Positions 18,236 through 26,222 of a DNA stretch of 64,000 nt are shown in pieces (position 1 is the stretch's first letter; each line of letters starts with the position of its first letter). Origin of the DNA: Tropicimonas sp. IMCC34043 (GTDB taxonomy: Bacteria > Pseudomonadota > Alphaproteobacteria > Rhodobacterales > Rhodobacteraceae); contig NZ_QMEK01000005.1 of assembly GCF_003390845.1 (NCBI RefSeq), forward strand, positions 186,001-250,000. The letters run 5' to 3'. A program made the translations under genes and the position numbers. A model generated the notes under the pieces. It was not told the origin of the DNA. It did no database searches and saw nothing but the letters and a program-made list of their open reading frames with translations.

Positions 18236-19708
18236 ATGCAACGCGCAGTTCTGGCCATCGACGAAGGCACGACCAACAGCAAGGCCATTCTGGTGGTCGA
18301 GAGCGGAGAGATCGTGGCGCGCGGGTCGTGCCCGGTCGAAACCCGGCATCCGCAGGCGGGCTGGGTCGAACAGGATGCAAGGCAGATCTGGCGCAGCACG
18401 GTCACGGCCATCGCAGAATGCCGTGCGGCCGGGCCCGACGTCGAGATTGCCGCCATCGGGATTTCAAGCCAGCGGGAATCGATTCTGGTTTGGGATCGCC
18501 GGACAGGCGCCCCGCTCGGTCCGGTTGTGACCTGGCAATGCCGCCGCACGTCCGCGGCTTGCGAGGCGCTGAAGGCCGCCGGACACGAACGAGAGGTGAT
18601 CGCGCGCACCGGCCTGCCGCTGGACCCGCTGTTTCCCGCGACCAAGGTCGGCTGGCTGCTGCAGACCCATTGTGCCGGCCGGAACCCGGACGAGATCTGC
18701 ATCGGCACCGTCGATTCCTGGCTGATCTGGAACCTCTCTGGCGGCACGGTCCATGCCTGCGATGCATCGAATGCGGCGCGCACCCAACTCTACAACATCT
18801 CGGAAAGCCGTTGGGACGAGTGGCTGTGCGACCTGTTCAAGGTCCCGATGGCAATGCTGCCCGCGGTGAAGGATTCCTCCCATATCTTCACCCGGACCGC
18901 AGGGGTGGACGGGTTGCCCGACGGCATTCCTGTTGCCTCTGCCATCGGTGATTCCCACGGGGCGCTGTTCGGTCACGGCGCGTTCCACCTCGGCGACGGC
19001 AAGGTGACCTTTGGCACGGGCTCGTCCGTCATGACGACGATGCCCGAATTCGTCGTCCCGCCCAAGGGCATCACCACGACCATCGCCTGGTCGCTGAACG
19101 GCACCCCGACCTATGCCTTCGAGGGCAATATCCTGGTCAGTGCCTCGATCCTGCCCTGGACGGCCGATCTGCTTGGCCAGCCCGACGTGACGGCCCTGCT
19201 CGATCTCGCGCAGACCGTCGACAGCACGCTTGGCGTGATGCTGGTACCCGCTCATGTCGGACTTGGGGCGCCGCACTGGAACGCCGAGGCGCGCGGCCTG
19301 ATCTGCGGGCTGTCGTTCAACTCGGGCAAGGCCCATGTCGCCCGGGCCGCGGCGGAAAGCATGGCATTCCAGGTCGCCGATGTCTTCGCGATCATCGAGC
19401 CGAATGCGGGGCAGGGGATCGGCCGACTGTTCGTTGACGGCGGACCCAGCCGCAATCCGTTTCTGATGGGCATGGTTGCCGATTATATCGATCATCCCGT
19501 GATCGTCGGTGAAAGCACCGAGGCGTCGGCGCAGGGCGCGGCTTATCTTGCCGGGCTCGCGACGGGTGTCTGGCCGGATCTGGAAACGATCGAGGGGCTC
19601 GATCTTCACGGGTCCGAAATCGCGCCCTCGATTGCGCGCGATCTGCGTGCCGACGGGCTTGCAGCCTGGAGGGCGGCGATCTCGCGGGCGACCCTTGGCA
19701 TGGAATAA
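18236..19708 (+). CDS. FGGY-family carbohydrate kinase
   Basis: A 490-residue sugar kinase with the glycerol-kinase-like opening LAIDEGTTNSKAILV, ATP-phosphate block GDSHGALFGHGAF with TFGTGSSVM, and the late LFVDGGPSRNPFLMGMVADY motif with GAAYLAGLATGVW. FGGY kinases phosphorylate glycerol, ketopentoses and similar polyols. Placement right after a split transketolase suggests that it phosphorylates a ketose, which the transketolase then cleaves. Pairwise features look closer to glycerol kinase than to xylulokinase, but a ketose substrate is more consistent with the context. GGAGGGGCGAC precedes the ATG. Confidence 0.9.
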   Translation: MQRAVLAIDEGTTNSKAILVVESGEIVARGSCPVETRHPQAGWVEQDARQIWRSTVTAIAECRAAGPDVEIAAIGISSQRESILVWDRRTGAPLGPVVTWQCRRTSAACEALKAAGHEREVIARTGLPLDPLFPATKVGWLLQTHCAGRNPDEICIGTVDSWLIWNLSGGTVHACDASNAARTQLYNISESRWDEWLCDLFKVPMAMLPAVKDSSHIFTRTAGVDGLPDGIPVASAIGDSHGALFGHGAFHLGDGKVTFGTGSSVMTTMPEFVVPPKGITTTIAWSLNGTPTYAFEGNILVSASILPWTADLLGQPDVTALLDLAQTVDSTLGVMLVPAHVGLGAPHWNAEARGLICGLSFNSGKAHVARAAAESMAFQVADVFAIIEPNAGQGIGRLFVDGGPSRNPFLMGMVADYIDHPVIVGESTEASAQGAAYLAGLATGVWPDLETIEGLDLHGSEIAPSIARDLRADGLAAWRAAISRATLGME

Positions 19709-19717
19709 ATATTCAGG
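19700..19717. promoter_or_regulatory. Putative operator for the SorC-type regulator
   Basis: ATGGAATAAATATTCAGG overlaps the kinase stop codon, 41 bases before the regulator start. Its GAAT-N4-ATTC core and most flanking bases match the site at 16421-16439 in the transketolase promoter. The duplication at two distant promoters of one block suggests a specific regulator site. Confidence 0.5.
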
Positions 19718-19757
19718 TTAGATCTCGCGTGTCGTTTCCCAAAATTGGAGCCTCGAA

Positions 19758-20726
19758 GTGGCACGAGTGAACGAACTCAGGCTGATCGCGCGGGTTGCGC
19801 AGATGTACCATGGCGAAGGGCGGCGGCAGGCCGAAATTGCAAAGCACCTGCACATGTCCCAGGCGACGGTGTCGCGCATGCTGAAGAAGGCGCAAGAGGA
19901 AGGGATCGTCCGAACCTCGATCGTTCCGCCGTCGGGCACCTTCATCGAGCTCGAATCGGCGCTGCGCGAACGCTTTGGGGTGCCCGAGGCGATCGTCGTC
20001 GAATGCTCGCAGGACAGCCCGGGCCCGATCATGTCGCGCATCGGCGAGGCGGCCGCGCATTTTCTGGAGGCGACGCTGCAAGCCGACGAGATCATCGGTG
20101 TCGCTAGCTGGAGCGAGACCATCCTGAAGATGGTCGACAACATCTATCCCATGCGCACCGGCCGCGCCAAATACGTCGTCCAGACCCTGGGCGGCATGGG
20201 CGATCCGACCGTCCAGACCCATGCGACGCACCTGATCACGCGGCTGGCACGCCTGACCGGGGCCGAGCCGCGCCTGCTGACCGCCCCCGGCGTCGCGCAA
20301 TCGCGCGAGGCAAAACTGGTGTTGGTGAGCGATCCCTATGTGCGCGAGACCATGGACCTGTTCGGCCGCATCACACTCGCCATCGTCGGCATCGGATCGA
20401 TCGAGCCGTCATCGATGCTGGCGCGAAGCGGCAATGTGTTCTCGACCAAGGAACTCGCCGAGCTGACCGATGCGGGTGCTGTCGGGGACATGAGCCTGCG
20501 GTTCTTCGACCGAAACGGCGCCATCATCAAGACGCCGCTCGATGATCGCGTGATCGGGATGCCGCTGGAAGATCTGGCCAAGGTGGATCGCGTCATCGGC
20601 CTTGCCGGTGGCAAGGCCAAGACCGAAGCCATCGATGCGGCGCTGAAAACAGGCTGTATCGACATCCTGATCACAGACAACTTTACGGCCCGCCGCCTCG
20701 TCGAAGGGACGACAGCCACAACCTGA
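19758..20726 (+). CDS. SorC/DeoR-type sugar-binding transcriptional regulator
   Basis: A 322-residue SorC-family regulator. The N-terminal helix-turn-helix reads RRQAEIAKHLHMSQATVSRM with LKKAQEEGIV; the long C-terminal domain is the sugar-phosphate-sensing fold with VVQTLGGMGDP, LVSDPYVRETMDLF and the final IDAALKTGCIDILITDNFTA, which is a family signature. These proteins usually sense a phosphorylated sugar. It starts with GTG after TTGGAGCC. It probably controls the divergent importer/transketolase operons through the repeated GAAT-N4-ATTC sites at 16.3-16.4 and 19.7 kb. Confidence 0.9.
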   Translation: MARVNELRLIARVAQMYHGEGRRQAEIAKHLHMSQATVSRMLKKAQEEGIVRTSIVPPSGTFIELESALRERFGVPEAIVVECSQDSPGPIMSRIGEAAAHFLEATLQADEIIGVASWSETILKMVDNIYPMRTGRAKYVVQTLGGMGDPTVQTHATHLITRLARLTGAEPRLLTAPGVAQSREAKLVLVSDPYVRETMDLFGRITLAIVGIGSIEPSSMLARSGNVFSTKELAELTDAGAVGDMSLRFFDRNGAIIKTPLDDRVIGMPLEDLAKVDRVIGLAGGKAKTEAIDAALKTGCIDILITDNFTARRLVEGTTATT

Positions 20727-20744
20727 GGGAACTGGAGAAAGACC

Positions 20745-21527
20745 ATGAGACGTTTCGAGGGCAAGACGGTCGTCATCACCGGCGGCAACAAGGGCATCGG
20801 CTTTGCGATTGCAGAACGTTTTGCCTCTGAAGGCGCGAACCTTGTCATCGCTTCGTACGAGGAACAGGTGGCAGAGGCCGCAGCCGAGCTTGCAAAGACC
20901 GGCGCCAGCACACTGCCCGTCGTCTGCGATGTAACCGATCCCGAACAGATCGTAGCGCTTTATGATGCCGCCGAAGCGGAGTTCGGCGAGATCGACATCT
21001 CGATCCAGAACGCCGGCGTCATCTATATCTCGAAGCTGGAGGACGTGAGCCTCGCGGAATGGAACAAGACGCTGGCGGTCAACACCACCGGCTGTTTCCT
21101 GTGCTGTCAGGAGGCGATCAAGCGGATCCGCAAGCACGGGCGCGGCGGCAAGCTGGTCAACACCGCATCGGGCCAGGCGCGGCAGGGCTTCATCTATACC
21201 CCGCACTACGCCGCGTCGAAATTCGGCGTCATGGGGCTGACCCAGAGCCTTGCCAAGGAAGTCGCTACCGAGAACATCAACGTCAACGCGATCTGCCCCG
21301 GTATCATCGTCACCGAAATGTGGGACTATAACGACCGGGTCTGGGGCAAGATGCTGGGCGACTACAAGCCCGGCGAGCTGATGGCGGAATGGGTCGCGGC
21401 CCTTCCCATGAAACGTGCAGGCAGCGGCAAGGACGTCGCCGGTCTGGTCAGCTTCCTTGCCAGCGAGGATGCGTCCTACATCACCGGGCAGACGATCAAC
21501 GTTGACGGCGGCCTGATCATGTCCTGA
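20745..21527 (+). CDS. Short-chain dehydrogenase/reductase
   Basis: A 260-residue classical SDR. Cofactor motif TGGNKGIG at residues 12-19, QNAG at about 88-91, catalytic Ser142, Tyr155 and Lys159 (YAASK), and the C-terminal TGQTINVDGGLIMS. The sequence style resembles polyol and acetoin/sorbitol dehydrogenases. GGAGAAAGACC precedes the ATG. It follows the SorC-type regulator by 18 bases and probably oxidises a polyol or reduces a keto-sugar in the same pathway as the SDR at 11.9-12.6 kb; two SDRs could act on two related polyols. The substrate is not known. Confidence 0.87.
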   Translation: MRRFEGKTVVITGGNKGIGFAIAERFASEGANLVIASYEEQVAEAAAELAKTGASTLPVVCDVTDPEQIVALYDAAEAEFGEIDISIQNAGVIYISKLEDVSLAEWNKTLAVNTTGCFLCCQEAIKRIRKHGRGGKLVNTASGQARQGFIYTPHYAASKFGVMGLTQSLAKEVATENINVNAICPGIIVTEMWDYNDRVWGKMLGDYKPGELMAEWVAALPMKRAGSGKDVAGLVSFLASEDASYITGQTINVDGGLIMS

Positions 21528-21533
21528 CGGTTG

Positions 21534-21572
21534 CGGCTCACCGCGTCCGGTCTACCCGGTCACGGTGAGCCG
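21534..21572 (+). terminator. Terminator-like inverted repeat
   Basis: CGGCTCACCG and CGGTGAGCCG form a perfect 10-bp stem seven bases after the SDR stop, with a 19-base loop, followed by CTTCCTT rather than a clear T-run. It probably ends the transketolase-kinase-regulator-SDR transcript. Confidence 0.5.
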
Positions 21573-22290
21573 CTTCCTTGCGGCCGCGGCGTTCTCTCCA
21601 GCCCGGGGCCGGGACAATCTCGGACCTCGTTCTCGGGATTGACGGCCAGCAGTCCCGTCAGCCGATCCGCACGGAACACCGCAACGACGGGCTTGCCCGC
21701 GCCGCCCGATCCGGCGACAGGGCTGCGATCAGGCGACAGCGCCGAAGCTCGGCTGGCCGAGGCGGTCCGCGACACTACGGTCGGCAGGCCTCGGCGACTG
21801 CGATGACAACGCCCCGTCCGAAAGCGCCGACTGCCGGTTGGTGACAGCTGTCATCGACGTCCCCGGTCCATGGAAGTCCGCCGTCCGGGTCGATTGGGAC
21901 AGGCTGACGTGGATCTTTTGGGATACTGGCGTCCGACTGCGCGGCGCTGTCGGAAAGGTCGCTTCGCAAGCAGCAGAGGCGGCGTCTTTTGAAACATGGA
22001 GCGCTGCCGAATAGGCGGCCCAATCCGTGAGCCAGAAACTCTCTGACAAATCCGGGCCGGATCATGGACGGGTCCTGCGGGACGGTCAGATTCAGCCGCT
22101 GTAAATCTGACGCGCTGATATCGTGACAAATGGTCAGGTCACCGCAATACGCGTCCGTCGCGCTTGATCCGGGACCACAGGAGTGACAACCTGAGGTAGA
22201 GTTCATTCCACATGAGGAATGTGGGATCGGATGACAACGGGCCCGTTCGGGACAGCGACGGGCCCAATAGACAAGAAGAAAGATGGGTCA
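21573..22290. other. Gene-poor stretch with a structured 5' leader at its right end
   Basis: I see no supported gene in this 718-base stretch; frames that stay open lack a ribosome-binding site and show no family motif. Structured elements are TCAGATT/AATCTGA (22086-22110), CCACAT-GAGGA-ATGTGG (22208-22224), and a perfect 8-bp stem GGGCCCGT/ACGGGCCC (22239-22265) only 25 bases before the start of the next gene. The last two lie in the probable 5' untranslated region of the hydrolase gene and could affect its expression. Confidence 0.45.
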
Positions 22291-23403
22291 ATGCGTATTC
22301 CAAAGCGCCCTACGACGACACTGCCTCTGGCCGGAATGGCCTCGTTCGCCCTTGCCTTGACGGCGATGCCATCCCTGGCCTGCACCGGCATCATTTTGAC
22401 CAGCGGCGATGCCGGGGTCGTGCCGGCCCGAACGCTTGAATTCGGGTTCGACATGGACTCCGACGTGATTGCTGTTCCCGCGGGAACCAAGATCACGACG
22501 CTGGCTTTGAACCCCGATCTGAGCGGCTTCACCTATACTACGAAATATGGTTTTGTCGGGCTTAATGCGCTGAACAAACCGGTTACGCTCGATGGGATGA
22601 ACGAAAAGGGGCTCTATTTCGGCTCATTCTATTTGCCTGGCGAAGCGGTGTTCGGGACGGCCACACCGGAGAATGCCGATCACGTCATTTCGAGCGAAGA
22701 AGTCGGCAACTGGATCCTCGGCAATTTTTCTTCAGTCGAGGAACTGCGCGCGGCTTTGCCCGGGCTGGAGGTTGTCGGAACCAATATCCCGCAAATAGGC
22801 GGGGTCGCCCCGCTGCATTATTCGGTTGTGGATGCCTCCGGGGCAGCAATCGTGATCGAATATACAGCCGCCGGATTGAGAATATTCGACAACACGGTCC
22901 ACGTCATAACCAATTCACCGACCTATGACTGGCACATGACCAATCTGCGGAACTACATTGGCCTGAATCCCGACAATTCCGCTCCGATCAGCGTCGATGG
23001 GCAAACGCTTGCAGGATTTGGTCAGGGTACGGGCATGTTCGGTCTTCCCGGCGATTTCTCGCCGCCCTCGCGCTTCGTGCGGGCGACGGCGTTCGTCGCA
23101 ACAACGGATCATGGCAAGACATCGGACGAGGCGGTTTTCCGGGCCTTCCATATCCTGAACACCTTCGACATCCCGAAAGGGTCTGTGCGCGAGGCGGGTA
23201 AGGACGGTACACAGGATTTCACGGTCTGGACCTCGGCGGCCGATACCAAGAAGGGGGTCTATTTCTTCAAGAGCTATCAGTCGCAGCAGATCGAAAGCGT
23301 CACAGTGGCCGAGGCTCTTGAAGGTCTTGACGCCGTCGCTACAACTCCGATGGACCGCACGCTGTCCGTCGTGAACATAACCGGTGACTTGAAGAACAAG
23401 TAA
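22291..23403 (+). CDS. Periplasmic choloylglycine-hydrolase-like Ntn amidase
   Basis: A 370-residue member of the choloylglycine hydrolase/penicillin V acylase (linear amide C-N hydrolase) family. A Sec signal peptide of about 30 residues ends MPSLA, so cleavage would expose Cys31, the N-terminal nucleophile, in the expected context CTGIILTSGDAGVVPARTLE. The Arg of the ARTLE block is a conserved active-site residue, and ENADHV, ISSEEVGNWIL and VHVITNSPTYDWHM follow family order. It would hydrolyse amide bonds (bile salts, penicillin V or N-acyl homoserine lactones in different members) in the periplasm. It stands alone. The start at 22291 is chosen because it opens the signal peptide. Confidence 0.87.
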   Translation: MRIPKRPTTTLPLAGMASFALALTAMPSLACTGIILTSGDAGVVPARTLEFGFDMDSDVIAVPAGTKITTLALNPDLSGFTYTTKYGFVGLNALNKPVTLDGMNEKGLYFGSFYLPGEAVFGTATPENADHVISSEEVGNWILGNFSSVEELRAALPGLEVVGTNIPQIGGVAPLHYSVVDASGAAIVIEYTAAGLRIFDNTVHVITNSPTYDWHMTNLRNYIGLNPDNSAPISVDGQTLAGFGQGTGMFGLPGDFSPPSRFVRATAFVATTDHGKTSDEAVFRAFHILNTFDIPKGSVREAGKDGTQDFTVWTSAADTKKGVYFFKSYQSQQIESVTVAEALEGLDAVATTPMDRTLSVVNITGDLKNK

Positions 23404-23623
23404 CTGAAATCCTGAGGCTGCACGGCCGAAAGGGCGGCGGTCTGCGCCGCGATGTCTGCCGGCATCCGTGAATGCACGGGTGCCGGCGTTCTCGTTCGTC
23501 GCCAACGGCAGCCCACGCGTGGGGTCGGGCCGTGCCTGGCGCTGTTTGCGCGGCCGATCCCGCCTGGCTGCTGTCTGGGCGGGGCGGATCATCTTTCAAC
23601 CCGAACCGCATCGCTCTTTCGTC

Positions 23624-24958
23624 CTATGCGCGCAGCCCTTCGGCAATCGGTGTGCGCATGACCAGAATTGCCGGCAGCAGCGACAACAGCGCTGTGCCCG
23701 ACAGGAAGCCGCAGGCGAGGTGAATTTCGCTCCACCCGAGGGTGGCTGTCACCAGCACATCGGTGCGCGCGCTGACGATACGCGACAGGATCGCGGTTGT
23801 GGCGTACCCCGCCAGAATGCCGCCCAGCGTGCCGAGCGTCAGCATCGACGCGCCATAGCACCAGACCACGGCCATGACGAAGCGGCGCGGGGCGCCGAGC
23901 GCGCGCAGCATTGCGGTCTGGCGCTGGAACAGACGGGTCAGGATGAACAGCCCCATCAGGACCGAGGCCGCGACCAGACCCTGCGTGACAAGGCTCATCA
24001 ATGACATCGCCTGCCGGATGTCGCCCATGACCCGATAAAGGTTGGCAAGCACGGTGCCGGGAAAGAACGCCATGGTTTCGCTGTCCCGGGTGAAGTCCGA
24101 TTTCAGCGCATAATTCGCCCAGAGCGCCGACGACCGCACGATGACCGCCGGGGTGCCCGGAAAGTAGTCGGGATCGAATGGCGGCCCGATCCGGTCGCCG
24201 CGTTCCGGCGCGTGTCCATTGGCAAGGCCATGAACCTCCCAAACGCCCTCAACCGGTATCAGGATCGCGTGGTCCCAGGGGGTGCCGGACGGGGGCAGGC
24301 GCCCCACGACGGTCAGGTCGAAGCCGTCATGGTGGTGGCCGTGTTCGTCCTCTTCCTCTTCATCGTGGTCGTCTTCCTGACCGTGTACGGGCGTGAAGAC
24401 ATCGCCGATCCGAACCGGTGCGGCAGCACCGGCAATCGCCTCGGTCGAGGTCTGCCACATCCGTCCCTCGATCTCGCCGTCGCCGAGATGCCGGACAAAG
24501 GCGTCGATGGTGCCGATCAGCGGCGCGGTCAGGTAGCTGTCGCCAAACGCTATCGGGGCCGCAATATCGACGTTCTCGTGGTCTGCGATGTCCTGATAGA
24601 CCCGCCCGGACAGCAGCGGCACGTCCGAGGGCCGAAGGAAGATCGTGGCCAGGGTCATGGTCAGTTCGCTGCCCGGGGCCGACACGACCAGATCGAACTT
24701 GTCGGCAGCATGGGCCATGCCCTGACGCAGGCCACGTTCCTGCACGATCACCCCGATCCCCATGCCGACGGAAACCGAGATCAGCAGAACGAAGATCAGG
24801 TTGGCCCAGCGAAAGCGCCAGAGGATTGCCCTGACCAGCGCCCACGGCGCGAAGCCGCGCAGCAGGATCGCGGCAATCACGGCCAGAGGCAGAAGCAAGC
24901 CGGCGGTGATCAGGCTGTCCTGCGCCCCGGCCGAAAGTGTGTCCCAGAGATTGCGCAT
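23624..24958 (-). CDS. FtsX/MacB-type ABC transporter permease with His/Asp/Glu-rich loop
   Basis: A 444-residue FtsX-family permease. There are hydrophobic segments at about residues 18-33 and 53-72, a long periplasmic domain, and three more segments in the last 150 residues, the first starting near SLVTQGLVAASVLMGLFI. The unusual feature is an acidic/His-rich loop at residues 192-211 (HDEEEEDEHGHHH), which suggests divalent-metal contact. It overlaps the ATPase gene by one ATG (ATGA) and is last in an operon led by alkaline phosphatase. FtsX-type transporters move lipoproteins or transduce force rather than import solutes; a metal-related role is only an inference. Confidence 0.87.
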   Translation of the reverse strand: MRNLWDTLSAGAQDSLITAGLLLPLAVIAAILLRGFAPWALVRAILWRFRWANLIFVLLISVSVGMGIGVIVQERGLRQGMAHAADKFDLVVSAPGSELTMTLATIFLRPSDVPLLSGRVYQDIADHENVDIAAPIAFGDSYLTAPLIGTIDAFVRHLGDGEIEGRMWQTSTEAIAGAAAPVRIGDVFTPVHGQEDDHDEEEEDEHGHHHDGFDLTVVGRLPPSGTPWDHAILIPVEGVWEVHGLANGHAPERGDRIGPPFDPDYFPGTPAVIVRSSALWANYALKSDFTRDSETMAFFPGTVLANLYRVMGDIRQAMSLMSLVTQGLVAASVLMGLFILTRLFQRQTAMLRALGAPRRFVMAVVWCYGASMLTLGTLGGILAGYATTAILSRIVSARTDVLVTATLGWSEIHLACGFLSGTALLSLLPAILVMRTPIAEGLRA

Positions 24959-25635
24959 CAGGTGGCCGCCTCGTCCAGAATCCGCCCGTCCTGAACGGCA
25001 AGAACGCGGTCCATCCGGGCATGAAGGTTCGCATCGTGGCTGACCGCGATCAGGGTCTTGCCCTTGTTCCGCGCCAGCGCCGCGAGATCGTCGATCAGTC
25101 GGTCGGCTGCGGCGCGGTCGAGGCTGGCCGTCGGCTCATCCGCCAGGATCACCCCGGCGTCCCCGGCCATGGCGCGGGCGACCGAAACCCGCTGACGCTC
25201 GCCGCCCGAGAAGCTCGACACCGAACGGTCAAGCTCCTGCAATCCCAGATCGGTCAGCCGGGACTTGGCGCCGTGGCGCAGTGCCGCGCGCTCGCCGCGC
25301 GGCCGGAACATCTGTGTCAGCGCGGCGTTGCCGAGCGCGTCGAGTTCCTCGAACAGCAGGAAATCCTGAAACACGATACCGATATGAGCGGCACGGAAGC
25401 GGGCGCGACGCTCGGCGCCTATGGCCAGCAGGTCGGTGTCACCCCATGCAACCCGGCCGGAACAGGTTTCGAGCAGCCCGGCCAGCGCGAACAGCAGCGT
25501 CGATTTCCCGGCGCCGGTCGGACCCTTGATCCCGATCAGGGACCCGGGGGCGATTGTGAGGCGGGGAACGGACAGCAGGACGCGGCCACCCGGACGGCGC
25601 ACCTCCAGGTCCATGACCTCCAGCGGCAATGTCAT
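24958..25635 (-). CDS. LolD/MacB-type ABC transporter ATP-binding protein
   Basis: A 225-residue ATPase with Walker A GPTGAGKST at residues 38-46, signature SFSGGERQRVSVARAMAG and Walker B VILADEPTASLDR, followed by the H-loop LIAVSHD. It is the size and type that partner FtsX/LolC-like permeases. I chose the ATG at 25635 (MTLPLEVMDL), preceded by AAGGA; an upstream ATG at 25698 has no ribosome-binding site. It overlaps the permease by four bases. It lies 77 bases after the Tat-signal protein gene. Confidence 0.9.
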   Translation of the reverse strand: MTLPLEVMDLEVRRPGGRVLLSVPRLTIAPGSLIGIKGPTGAGKSTLLFALAGLLETCSGRVAWGDTDLLAIGAERRARFRAAHIGIVFQDFLLFEELDALGNAALTQMFRPRGERAALRHGAKSRLTDLGLQELDRSVSSFSGGERQRVSVARAMAGDAGVILADEPTASLDRAAADRLIDDLAALARNKGKTLIAVSHDANLHARMDRVLAVQDGRILDEAAT

Positions 25636-25712
25636 CGGTACAGAGTCCTTGCAGTCGTCAAATCGGCTCAGTGTCCGGGATGCCACCTGTGTGGCCATGC
25701 CCGCGGTCTGAG

Positions 25713-26132
25713 TCAGGAAAAAGTGGCGTCGGTCAGGCGCAGGAGGCTGACAAAGCCGGTCTCGGGATCCTTGTAGGCGCCCAGTTCCAGCACGCCGCGC
25801 GTGTCGATCCGGACGTTGAAGGGTTCCACGTCCACCACCCGCTTGGTGTAGACGGCCACGATGTCTTGCGGCCAGTCGGTTTCAGATTCGCAAAACGGGC
25901 AGGTCGCCATCGGCATCTTGGTCAGGACGAAGAAATTCAGGTCCGCTTTCAGAGGCGGCGCCATGAAACCGTCGACGGTAATGCGCTGGCCTTCCAGCGA
26001 GCGGGCAAGATCCGAGAACGCGCCGCCTTTGACGTAGAGGTCGCGCAGTTTGATCACCCCGTCGGAACCCCGGGCAGTCGAGGCCAACGCCGATGACGCA
26101 GCCGTGGCAAGGAAGAAGCGGCGGGACAGCAA
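25713..26132 (-). CDS. Small Tat-exported protein with a CxxC pair
   Basis: A 139-residue protein with a twin-arginine signal (SRRFFLATAASSALAST). The mature part contains a C-x2-C pair (Cys78 and Cys81 in MATCPFCESE) and a conserved-looking segment DGFMAPPLKADLNFFVLTKM. I recall similar short proteins of the DUF3299 type beside LolD/FtsX-like transporters, but the assignment is uncertain. The CxxC pair could bind a metal or act in redox. It is between alkaline phosphatase and the ABC transporter genes on the same strand, so all four are probably one operon. A periplasmic location follows from the signal. Confidence 0.75.
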   Translation of the reverse strand: MLSRRFFLATAASSALASTARGSDGVIKLRDLYVKGGAFSDLARSLEGQRITVDGFMAPPLKADLNFFVLTKMPMATCPFCESETDWPQDIVAVYTKRVVDVEPFNVRIDTRGVLELGAYKDPETGFVSLLRLTDATFS

Positions 26133-26222
26133 GGTGGCCTCCTGAAATCTCGGATCGGGCGTAGGAACGGACTGAAGGACCCCGGCCGGGGCCCTTCAGG
26201 TTTGTTGTGCTGGCGGCGGGGC

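Noticed and set aside
21775-22206. A 143-residue minus-strand frame in the gene-poor stretch after the SDR
   Set aside because: No ribosome-binding site, no recognisable motif, unusual Cys and Arg content, and no consistent third-position GC bias. I treat the stretch as non-coding.
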